In this document: piece after piece, positions 52,833 through 60,693 of the stretch | Position numbering within the stretch: the first letter of the stretch is position 1 | Layout: every line of letters begins with the position of its first letter | DNA from: Fulvivirga ulvae | Lineage (GTDB): Bacteria > Bacteroidota > Bacteroidia > Cytophagales > Cyclobacteriaceae | Length of the DNA stretch: 64,000 nt | Direction of reading: 5' to 3' | Assembly: GCF_021389975.1 (NCBI RefSeq) | Contig: NZ_CP089981.1 | Coordinates: 1,010,501-1,074,500 of the forward strand | The notes under the pieces: generated by a model | What the model was told of the DNA's origin: nothing | What the model saw: the letters and a program-made list of their open reading frames with translations, nothing else | Databases searched by the model: none | Translations under genes and position numbers: made by a program

Positions 52833-54329
52833 TTATCTTATACTCTGATAAGCATTAGGAATAAAATCAACCAGATCAGAAGCGATCATTCCTATTTGAC
52901 CTGTCACTTCGGCAGCAAGGTCACCAGCCACACCATGTAGATATACCCCCACCTTTGCTGCATTTTCCGGCAGGTACTTCTGAGCAAGCAGTGAGGTTAT
53001 CATTCCTGTTAACACATCACCAGTGCCTCCACTGGCCATGCCAGGGTTGCCCGAACTGTTAAAATAAACCTCTCCGGAAGGGAGTGCAATAGATGTGTGG
53101 GCACCTTTAAGCACAACGATAACATTGTTTTCCCTGGCAAAGGCGGTTTGCTTTTCCAGGCGTTCAAAATCATTCGACCAGTCTCCGGCCAGTCTTTCAA
53201 ATTCCTTAGGGTGAGGTGTAAGAATAGTACCTGCAGGCAAAACTTCCAGAATTTCACGGTGTTCAGAAATTATATTAAGTCCGTCAGCATCGATAACCAG
53301 GGGTTTACCAAATGCCTGGATAGCCTGCATTAAACTATAAACCGTTTCCTGCTCCTTTCCAAGTCCGGGACCAATCCCTAAAGCGTCATATCCGGCTACA
53401 TCGCCATAGCTGGTGAGGAAATGATCGCCCTCGTCTGGTAATACCATGGCCTCCGGAACTGTAGACTGCATGACACTATAGCCACATCGCGGAATATTCA
53501 TTGTAAGCAAACCTACCCCGCTACGGAGGGCCGCTTTGGCACATAGTACGGCCGCCCCCATTTTCCCATAGCTACCAGCCATTATCAGCGCGCGCCCATG
53601 CGTGCCCTTATGAGCAAATTTGGATCTTTTCTTAAGTACACCTCTGATGGATTCACTTGTCAGCATAAAGTAGTGAGAGGTTTCTCTTTCAACAGCTTCC
53701 TGCATGAGACCAATATCTACAATATGCCAATCTCCAACATATTCACTATTTTCGGGCATAAAAAATGCCAGCTTTGGTATTTGAAACGAAACGGTATATT
53801 CTGGCTTTACAATTGTGCCTCCTGCTGTATGCTGATCTGAAAATAATCCTGACGCGATATCTATAGCAATTATTGTATTGTCAGAATTATTCATGACCTC
53901 TATAACTTCTGCATACAGGCCCTCGACTTCACGGCTCAGGCCAGATCCAAAAATACCGTCTATAACAATATGGTATAGGTTAAAGTCCGGTATCTCATCA
54001 GTATTACTGATTGGCACCACGTCTATCAGCCCCTCCAGGCGCTTCTCATTTATTTTAAAATCACCGGAGGCAGAGGCAGATTTTCTGATAACATAAGCCT
54101 TTACCTTATAATTTTTCTCATTTAGCAATCGAGCTACCACCAGACCATCTCCTCCGTTATTTCCGGTACCACACACTATTGCCACCTGATACTTAGGACT
54201 AAAACGGGCGGTAAACCAACGTGTAAATGCCTTAGCAGCTCGCTCCATCAGGTCAACAGAGCGAATGGGTTCATGCTTTATTGTAAAATCGTCTACATTA
54301 CGGATCTGGTTGGCAGATAAAACTTTCAT
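52833..54329 (-). CDS. nnr: Bifunctional NAD(P)HX epimerase/ADP-dependent dehydratase
   Basis: A 498-residue fusion that repairs hydrated NAD(P)H. The N-terminal YjeF_N epimerase half has VCGTGNNGGDGLVVARLL near residue 50 and GIFGSGLSREVEG. The C-terminal ribokinase-like dehydratase half (from about residue 225) has HKGTHGRALIMAGSYGKMGA, GPGLGKEQET, VIDADGLN, LTPHPKEFERL, and the nucleotide motif GNPGMASGGTGDVLTGMI. It begins one base after nuoD in the same direction, linking NADH repair with NADH oxidation. Confidence 0.94.
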   Translation of the reverse strand: MKVLSANQIRNVDDFTIKHEPIRSVDLMERAAKAFTRWFTARFSPKYQVAIVCGTGNNGGDGLVVARLLNEKNYKVKAYVIRKSASASGDFKINEKRLEGLIDVVPISNTDEIPDFNLYHIVIDGIFGSGLSREVEGLYAEVIEVMNNSDNTIIAIDIASGLFSDQHTAGGTIVKPEYTVSFQIPKLAFFMPENSEYVGDWHIVDIGLMQEAVERETSHYFMLTSESIRGVLKKRSKFAHKGTHGRALIMAGSYGKMGAAVLCAKAALRSGVGLLTMNIPRCGYSVMQSTVPEAMVLPDEGDHFLTSYGDVAGYDALGIGPGLGKEQETVYSLMQAIQAFGKPLVIDADGLNIISEHREILEVLPAGTILTPHPKEFERLAGDWSNDFERLEKQTAFARENNVIVVLKGAHTSIALPSGEVYFNSSGNPGMASGGTGDVLTGMITSLLAQKYLPENAAKVGVYLHGVAGDLAAEVTGQIGMIASDLVDFIPNAYQSIR

Positions 54330-54330
54330 A

Positions 54331-55548
54331 TTAACGGTCTACTTCTCCTAATACTATATCGATAGACCCTAATACCGCTATCAGGTCAGCAATAAGGCTC
54401 CCTTTTGATAACTCTGAAATGATAGAAAGGTTTACAAAGCAACAAGATCTACCTTTGCACCTGAAAGGAATATCACTTTTCCCGTCAGCCCTAAAAAAGA
54501 AACCCAACTCGCCCCTGGGTGTTTCACCCCGTATATAAAAATCCTGGGCCTTTGGTCTTATTTTTTTGGGCACAAGTTCTTGAGGGTCAAATTCTCGGGT
54601 TCGTTTATGCTCTTTAGTAAGTTTTTCCAGACACTGCTCAATAATTTTCAGAGACTCATGTATTTCCCTTACACGCACATCCGTTCTGTCCCAGCAATCT
54701 CCTACCGTACCAACTTTCCCTTCACCCACTGGAATATCAAAATCGATTTCAGGATAGACAGAATAGCCATCCACCTTTCGCAGGTCATATCGAAGGCCTG
54801 AACCACGTAGCATAGGGCCTGTCACACCATAGTTAAGGGCCAGGTCCAAAGGAAGTACTCCTATATTTGCCGTGCGATCAATAAATATCTTATTTTCCAT
54901 TACAAGCCCTTCCAGCTCGGCCAGCTTTGGCTTTAAGTAGTTGACAAATTCGGCACAGCGCTCCTCAAACCCAACGGGAAGATCGTAAAACAATCCACCT
55001 ACCCAAATATAATTATACAGCATTCTGGCTCCGCTGGCCCATTCCAGCATACGTTGAATATGTTCACGGTCCCTGATCAGCCAAAAGAACGGTGTAAAAG
55101 CCCCAATATCCATGGCATAGGTACCAACAGCTACAAAATGAGATGCTATTCTGTTAAGTTCAGTTACTAAAACACGGATATATTCAACTCTCTTAGGCAA
55201 CTTGTCTGCTATACCAAGCATTTTTTCGACTCCCATAACATACACATGCTCCGAATTCATAGCAGCCAGGTAATCCATCCGATCCACAAAAGGTATCACC
55301 TGATTGTATGGAAGTGATTCTGCATGCTTTTCAAAACACCTGTGAAGATATCCTAAATGTGGTATTACATCTTTTATCACTTCTCCATCGGAAACTACCT
55401 CAAGTCTCAATACACCATGTGTAGAGGGGTGCTGAGGACCGAGATTAATAACCATTTCCTCTGACTTCAGGTCTTCCTCGTTATATTTATTGGGTTCTGA
55501 CTTAATCAGATTATCTTCCCGATATTGATATTGTATTTCGTTGGCCAC
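54331..55548 (-). CDS. nuoD: NADH-quinone oxidoreductase subunit D
   Basis: A 405-residue 49-kDa-type subunit that lines the quinone pocket of complex I. INLGPQHPSTHGVLRLEV, the family signature, lies near residue 35, and HLGYLHRCFEKHAE follows. The C-terminus has RCKGRSCCFVNLSIISELSK and ends VLGEVDR. It is adjacent to nuoC with no gap. Confidence 0.96.
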   Translation of the reverse strand: MANEIQYQYREDNLIKSEPNKYNEEDLKSEEMVINLGPQHPSTHGVLRLEVVSDGEVIKDVIPHLGYLHRCFEKHAESLPYNQVIPFVDRMDYLAAMNSEHVYVMGVEKMLGIADKLPKRVEYIRVLVTELNRIASHFVAVGTYAMDIGAFTPFFWLIRDREHIQRMLEWASGARMLYNYIWVGGLFYDLPVGFEERCAEFVNYLKPKLAELEGLVMENKIFIDRTANIGVLPLDLALNYGVTGPMLRGSGLRYDLRKVDGYSVYPEIDFDIPVGEGKVGTVGDCWDRTDVRVREIHESLKIIEQCLEKLTKEHKRTREFDPQELVPKKIRPKAQDFYIRGETPRGELGFFFRADGKSDIPFRCKGRSCCFVNLSIISELSKGSLIADLIAVLGSIDIVLGEVDR

Positions 55549-56034
55549 CTAATATTCTACTTTTATACCTCTGTAATACTCCTGATGCTGATAATCCTTT
55601 CGAAGCGGATATCCCTCCCAGTCAGCCGGCATGAGGATCCTGCGGAGATCGGGATGATTTTCAAAGCTTATCCCGAACATGTCGTAAGCCTCTCTTTCAT
55701 GCCAGTCAGCAGTCTTCCAAATATCACTTACCGAACTTATTTGTGGTTTACTTCTGTCAACTTTCACTTTAATCATCAGCCCTGTTTCGAATGGAACCGA
55801 ATATAAGTTATAAATAACCTCCATGGTACCTATTTCCGGGCCGTTGTCCAGGCCTGTCAGGCAGGAGAGCATATCAAAATAGGTCAGCTCATTGGTATGC
55901 AATTCAAGGCATACGCGATGCACGTCACCCACCCCGATTTCAATAGCCTTGGGTGAGGCGGCTTCATCAACTTCCTTTATGACTGCCTCTCCAAATTTAT
56001 TTTTGAGTATGGATATGATTTTTTCTATCTCCAT
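55549..56034 (-). CDS. nuoC: NADH-quinone oxidoreductase subunit C
   Basis: A 161-residue 30-kDa-type subunit of the peripheral arm of complex I. The signature is VSDIWKTADWHEREAYDMFG followed by ISFENHPDLRRILMPADWEG and YPLRKDYQ. Separate from nuoD, not fused as in E. coli. Starts 3 bases after nuoB. Confidence 0.95.
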   Translation of the reverse strand: MEIEKIISILKNKFGEAVIKEVDEAASPKAIEIGVGDVHRVCLELHTNELTYFDMLSCLTGLDNGPEIGTMEVIYNLYSVPFETGLMIKVKVDRSKPQISSVSDIWKTADWHEREAYDMFGISFENHPDLRRILMPADWEGYPLRKDYQHQEYYRGIKVEY

Positions 56035-56037
56035 AAT

Positions 56038-56559
56038 TTAAGCTTCTTGTTTTTTCAACAATCTCTCAAGAGCCTTGGGTGCCATTAAAGATTCACTTCT
56101 TATTTTCTCCTGCAGTTTCAAGAAGCCTCCGATAAGTGCTTCTGGTCTTGGGGGACAACCTGGCACATATACATCCACTGGAATAATCCTGTCTACTCCT
56201 TTAACCACATGATAGCCATGCTCCCAGTACGGCCCACCGCAATTAGAACATGACCCCATAGAAATAACATACCGTGGCTCTGACATTTGCTCATAGAGTC
56301 TTCTGATCCGGTCAGCCATTTTGAATGTTACCGTTCCTGCCACAATCATGACGTCAGCCTGTCTTGGTGAAGCCCGGGGAGCCATGCCAAGTCTGTCCAT
56401 ATCGTATACAGATGTACCGGTTGTCATAAACTCAATTGCACAGCAAGCTATTCCAAAGGTCATTGGGAACATTGAGGATAACCTTGCCCAGTTTATAAGG
56501 TCGTCTACCTTAGTAACTATGACACCTCCACTGTTGAATTTTCTATCTAATAAGCCCAT
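56038..56559 (-). CDS. nuoB: NADH-quinone oxidoreductase subunit B
   Basis: A 173-residue subunit that binds the terminal 4Fe-4S cluster N2. Cluster ligands are the tandem Cys in FGIACCAIEF, Cys in GSCSNCGGPY, and Cys in YVPGCPPRPE; all are present. It lies 12 bases after nuoA. Confidence 0.96.
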   Translation of the reverse strand: MGLLDRKFNSGGVIVTKVDDLINWARLSSMFPMTFGIACCAIEFMTTGTSVYDMDRLGMAPRASPRQADVMIVAGTVTFKMADRIRRLYEQMSEPRYVISMGSCSNCGGPYWEHGYHVVKGVDRIIPVDVYVPGCPPRPEALIGGFLKLQEKIRSESLMAPKALERLLKKQEA

Positions 56560-56571
56560 AAGTTTTATTGC

Positions 56572-57060
56572 TCACGAAGATTTGCGGCTATATTTTCTAT
56601 TTATATTGTCATAAAGCGCTTTAGGCACGGGTGATTTATAGTTACTCACTTCCTGTTGGTCAGTTTTAGGCCATTCTAAATAACCCCAGGCCCAGGCCCA
56701 GGCAAGTCCTAACGCCAGAATAAGCACAAAAACTACCATTTCGATTAGTGCGAACCAGCCCCAAAGGCCATTGGTTTGCTCCACAAGCTCTGCTCTTCCA
56801 AATACTGTTGCCCAGGGAAAAAGGAAAACGATTTCTACCTCGAACAATACAAACAGCAGTGCTATTATATAAAACCTGAAGTTAAAACGCACCCAGGCTG
56901 AACTCAACGGCTGTTCACCACTTTCATAGGTTTGAAGCTTTTCTTCATTAGGTCGTTCCGGCCTTACGATCCATGATGTTACCAATCCTCCAATAATAAA
57001 AATTAGTCCTCCGATGATGAAGATTAATACTTCTCCAAATGCTGAAATTTCCGTTTCCAT
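56572..57060 (-). CDS. nuoA: NADH-quinone oxidoreductase subunit A
   Basis: A 162-residue membrane subunit with three helices. EKLQTYESGEQPLSSAWVRF is the conserved loop with the redox-sensitive Cys position changed to Ser, as in many bacteria, followed by FYIIALLFVLFEVEIVFLFP. First gene of the nuoABCD-nnr unit. Confidence 0.94.
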   Translation of the reverse strand: METEISAFGEVLIFIIGGLIFIIGGLVTSWIVRPERPNEEKLQTYESGEQPLSSAWVRFNFRFYIIALLFVLFEVEIVFLFPWATVFGRAELVEQTNGLWGWFALIEMVVFVLILALGLAWAWAWGYLEWPKTDQQEVSNYKSPVPKALYDNINRKYSRKSS

Positions 57061-57083
57061 CCTTATTTGAATAACATTTATAT

Positions 57084-57091
57084 CAAATATA
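57084..57091 (-). promoter_or_regulatory. Probable -7 element of the nuo operon
   Basis: TATATTTG on the minus strand matches TAnnTTTG and lies 24-31 bases before the nuoA ATG. No -33 TTG was found at the usual distance. Confidence 0.4.
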
Positions 57092-57254
57092 GACCAAAAC
57101 TGCTAAGAATTTAAGTTTAGTTTATAGAAGTGCCAAGAATTGTCGGAATAGAGGTGGCTTATGACTTTATAGGCACAATCAATTTGATTTGCTAATCAAT
57201 AAATGGCATTTTTGCGTTATTCAAAATGAAGATCCAATTAAACAAAAATACGTA

Positions 57255-57695
57255 ATGAAAAACGACAAAATTATTGATAAGCTGAATATCTTACTGGCTG
57301 ATTATCAGATTTATTATCAAAATCTGAGGGGATTTCATTGGAACATTCAGGGCAAACATTTTTTTCAGCTGCACGACAAATTTGAAGAATTATACACCGA
57401 TTCTGCTCAAAAAATTGACGACATCGCAGAAAGGATCCTTACTATTGAAGGAAAACCCCTGCACTCATTCAAGGATTATATTGAAACATCTACAATCAAG
57501 GCTAAAAAGAATATTCACGATGGTGAAGGAGCTGTTTCTTCAATAATTGATGACTTAAAAAATATCCTTGACCTGGAAAGAGAAATAAAAGAAATGGCCT
57601 CTGAAGCCAGTGACGATGGAACCGAAGATTTAATGTCAGACTTCATTGATGAGCAGGAGAAAACGCTCTGGATGATGAAAGCCTGGATGAAATAA
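57255..57695 (+). CDS. dps: Dps-family ferritin-like DNA-binding protein
   Basis: A 146-residue protein from the ATG at 57255; the frame stays open to a TTG at 57189 but those 22 residues do not fit the family. The ferroxidase site of Dps is seen in NLRGFHWNIQGKHFFQLHDK (His and Asp ligands) and FEELYTDSAQKIDDIAER (Glu/Asp). It oxidises iron with peroxide and stores it, protecting DNA in starvation. No Lys-rich tail, so DNA binding may be weak. Confidence 0.93.
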   Translation: MKNDKIIDKLNILLADYQIYYQNLRGFHWNIQGKHFFQLHDKFEELYTDSAQKIDDIAERILTIEGKPLHSFKDYIETSTIKAKKNIHDGEGAVSSIIDDLKNILDLEREIKEMASEASDDGTEDLMSDFIDEQEKTLWMMKAWMK

Positions 57696-57842
57696 TAAGT
57701 TATATTTTCAGGTTATGTATAGCAGCAGGTAAATTATCTGCTGCTTTTTATTTACATACGACTGTAAACAAGATATAGATTGCCCAAAAATTGTTATATT
57801 TTTGTTTTTGAATACTGAAAAACGCACTGAAGACTAACATTT

Positions 57843-58151
57843 TTGGAAGCTAAGATTGATAACTTTTCCTGTTGGATCAAAGATGTAAATCCTGAGAGTT
57901 TGAAGAGGGATTTTGAGCAGATGCTAATCGCATCCGGCTTTGGCCTCCTCAATTGTATGGAGCATCACTTCAGTCCTCAGGGATACACCTGCCTTTGGCT
58001 GCTGTCAGAGAGTCATTTTGCTATTCATACCTTCCCGGAAGAACAAAAAACGTATATCGAGTTAAGTAGCTGCAATTCTGACATGTATGACAAATTCCTT
58101 ATCCTGCTGAAGGAATACGAGCGAAAAAAACAGAAGCATGACATTTCTTAG
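57843..58151 (+). CDS. speD: S-adenosylmethionine decarboxylase-like pyruvoyl proenzyme
   Basis: A 102-residue protein starting at TTG 57843. The self-cleavage site is E56-S57 in LSESHFAIHTFPE, with H62 and C77. The spacings 5 and 15 equal those of the Thermotoga maritima enzyme as I recall it (S63, H68, C83). Ser57 would become the pyruvoyl group. The usual product, decarboxylated SAM, feeds aminopropyl transfer. Some SpeD homologues have turned into arginine or ornithine decarboxylases, so substrate is not certain. It overlaps the next gene by 14 bases. Confidence 0.85.
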   Translation: MEAKIDNFSCWIKDVNPESLKRDFEQMLIASGFGLLNCMEHHFSPQGYTCLWLLSESHFAIHTFPEEQKTYIELSSCNSDMYDKFLILLKEYERKKQKHDIS

Positions 58152-59574
58152 CATTTGCCGGCATGCCTACTACCTTCTTGGCGCTATACTTCTGGGCACA
58201 GCGCTCAGACTGCAGATTGATTTGCTAAATTACTTTTATGAAACTCGATTTGCAGACTGGGTACCCGTATTTATCGTTTTTATTTCAGCGTTTATGCTTG
58301 CAATAAAATATATAGATTTCAAGGGAGCCACCAGCCTAACCGCCAATCTGCTGTTCCTTACTTTAGTACTTTTTGGTGCCGGCATAGTTTTCCGGATCTA
58401 TGGGTACATGGACTGGGCAAATATAGTTGTATATATGATGCTTTCTATCCTGGCCGTAGTTCTGGGAATTTTTTTGAAGCCCAATAGATACCGGGTTAAC
58501 ATACTGATCATTTTGGCTTCATCTCTGGCATTTTGGATTGCCCCTGCTCTTTCTACACAATGGCTGACTATACCTGTAGCAATACTTTACCTGTTTCATG
58601 AAGCACTGTACAGACAGTGGTGGAAATCAGGTGTATGGGTAACAGCCTCGCTCGTGCTCATGCTGGTCAGCCTGAATATTCCTGGTGATAATATCAGATA
58701 TAAGAGCCAAAAGAAATATTATGACAAAGTCCTCTATTCCTCCAAGACCCCATATCATCAAATAGACATTACAACATGGAAGGGACATGAGTGGTTTTAC
58801 TATGATAACATCAATCAGTTTAGCTCTATTGATTATAGCCTTTACTTTGAACCTATGGTTCATCCGGTCATGAAAATGAGCCCTGAACCTAAACGAGTAT
58901 TAGTGATTGGTGCGGAAAACGGGCTTTTGATCAGGGAGGTTCTGAAACACCCGATAGTAGAACAGGTTGACCTTGTCCCCATGGATACCGCTTTGCTCAA
59001 TATTGCAGCTACGCTAAACTGGTTTACCGACCTCAATCATCACTCGCTTAAAAGTGGCAAATTACAAATTAGGAATGATGACATATTTCATCTTCTCGAC
59101 GCGGATTCTGCTCAATACGACCTTATCTTTGTGGATGTTCCGGATCCTGTAGACATCGAATTTAGCAGATATTACACTTTGGAATTTTACGAGTTATGCC
59201 ACCGGGCCTTAAAAACCGATGGGATGATGGTAACTCAGGCGGGTAGCCCATACCTGGCAACTATTGCCTTTTACACTATACAGAACACCATAAAAGCAGC
59301 CAGCTTTGCCACATTACCTTTGCATAACCAAGTATTGACGATCGGAGAATGGGGATGGGTTATCGGAGCGAAAGGTACTTCTGATGCGGAGTTGCTACGC
59401 CAGGCAAGTCAATGTACTTTTGATGATGTGGATACCCGATGGTTAAACCATGAGGCTATGCAAATGATCCTGTCATTTGGCAAACCTTCTGTAAGTATTG
59501 ACTCACTTGATGTTAACACTTTAAAGCAGTCCATTATCCATGAGTATTACAAGTCGGGAACATGGACTTTTTAG
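58138..59574 (+). CDS. Membrane spermidine-synthase-like protein with degenerate active site
   Basis: A 478-residue protein with about six or seven helices (residues 1-185) and a C-terminal spermidine-synthase-type Rossmann domain. The SAM motif reads VLVIGAENGLLIREVL where active enzymes have GGGDGG. The acidic strand reads LVPMDT rather than LVDLDP. The substrate loop reads SSIDYSLYFEPMVHPVM rather than DExxYHE. FVDVPDP and the final LPLHNQVLTIGEWGWV are kept. It therefore may bind a different substrate or be inactive. Encoded with the SpeD-like gene. Confidence 0.82.
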   Translation: MTFLSICRHAYYLLGAILLGTALRLQIDLLNYFYETRFADWVPVFIVFISAFMLAIKYIDFKGATSLTANLLFLTLVLFGAGIVFRIYGYMDWANIVVYMMLSILAVVLGIFLKPNRYRVNILIILASSLAFWIAPALSTQWLTIPVAILYLFHEALYRQWWKSGVWVTASLVLMLVSLNIPGDNIRYKSQKKYYDKVLYSSKTPYHQIDITTWKGHEWFYYDNINQFSSIDYSLYFEPMVHPVMKMSPEPKRVLVIGAENGLLIREVLKHPIVEQVDLVPMDTALLNIAATLNWFTDLNHHSLKSGKLQIRNDDIFHLLDADSAQYDLIFVDVPDPVDIEFSRYYTLEFYELCHRALKTDGMMVTQAGSPYLATIAFYTIQNTIKAASFATLPLHNQVLTIGEWGWVIGAKGTSDAELLRQASQCTFDDVDTRWLNHEAMQMILSFGKPSVSIDSLDVNTLKQSIIHEYYKSGTWTF

Positions 59575-59577
59575 CCT

Positions 59578-60693
59578 ATGAGGAAAATCTGGATTTTCAA
59601 CAAATCAATAGATCTCTGGGTACTCGGTTTTCCGGTATGGCTTACATGGTTGGTTTGTTTTGTTCTGCCTGATCATACACTGCAGCAAAGTATGCCATTA
59701 TGGTTTTGGGTAGTAATAATACTTGGCATTGATGTTACCCATGTGTGGAGTACCATTTTCCGAACCTACCTGGACAAGGAAGAATTTCATACGCACAGGA
59801 AGCTGCTTATCAGCGCCCCGCTGATCGGGCTGTTTGTTTTCTTTATACTTGCCTTTTTCTCTACCGCATTATTCTGGACTGCACTTGCTTATCTGGCAGT
59901 TTTCCACTTCATCAAACAGCAGTACGGCTTCATGCAAATCTATAGGGCAAAGTATGGCTTCCTTAATTTTTCCAGGAGAATCTCCGACAAGACCGCTATC
60001 TATGTTGGCATGCTCTACCCGGTTTTTTATTGGCATATCAACCATGACCGGCATTTTAACTGGTTTATTGACGGTGATTTCCTGAATATAAGCTCCTTGT
60101 TAGGCAATGTATCTTTTTGGAATGATTCCGCTTTGCAAATCACCAATCAGACCTGCATCTTGTTGTACTTTTTTATTCTGGGATTCTGGCTATACGAAGA
60201 GATCAGCCTGCACAAAAAACACGGGCACAGGTTTCCCTGGGGGAAGGTACTCTGGATATTAACCACCGCCGGCAACTGGTATTTAGGCATTGTATACTTT
60301 AATTCAGATCTGGCATTTTCACTTACTAATGTGGTTGCTCACGGGGTGCCTTACATGGCTCTGATATTTTTTTATGTTGAAGGCAAAAAACAAGCTAAAT
60401 CAAAAGCCAGACAGATTAGGGTTGTGGTAAATGTTTGCCTGATGGTATTGGTTATGTTTGTTCTTGCTTTTGGAGAAGAATATATGTGGGACATGTTCTT
60501 ATTTCGCGAAAACGAAGCCTTTTTTGGCCATATGCTCTCCTATCCATTTGACGTAGCAGAAACTTCTCTTATGCAAGCTATGGCCCTGGCAGCGCTTTCA
60601 GTTCCACAGGTTACTCATTATATTCTTGATGGCTATATCTGGAAAGCTAAAACAAATCCTCATATCAAAACGGTAATTTTAAGGCAGCTATGA
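59578..60693 (+). CDS. Polytopic membrane protein of unknown family
   Basis: A 371-residue protein with about nine or ten hydrophobic helices. It carries conserved-looking His clusters: GIDVTHVWSTIFRTYLDKEE, FHTHRKLL, LAVFHFIKQQYGFMQIYRAK, WHINHDRHFNWF, and VVAHGVPYMALIFFY. Multiple membrane-embedded His recall di-metal membrane oxygenases or hydroxylases, but I do not recognise the family. It begins 3 bases after the SpeE-like gene and overlaps the FAD oxidase by 4, so it is part of this unit. Confidence 0.75.
   Translation: MRKIWIFNKSIDLWVLGFPVWLTWLVCFVLPDHTLQQSMPLWFWVVIILGIDVTHVWSTIFRTYLDKEEFHTHRKLLISAPLIGLFVFFILAFFSTALFWTALAYLAVFHFIKQQYGFMQIYRAKYGFLNFSRRISDKTAIYVGMLYPVFYWHINHDRHFNWFIDGDFLNISSLLGNVSFWNDSALQITNQTCILLYFFILGFWLYEEISLHKKHGHRFPWGKVLWILTTAGNWYLGIVYFNSDLAFSLTNVVAHGVPYMALIFFYVEGKKQAKSKARQIRVVVNVCLMVLVMFVLAFGEEYMWDMFLFRENEAFFGHMLSYPFDVAETSLMQAMALAALSVPQVTHYILDGYIWKAKTNPHIKTVILRQL

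Noticed and set aside
57189..57254. N-terminal extension of Dps from a TTG
   Set aside because: The extra 22 residues do not match Dps proteins; the ATG at 57255 does.
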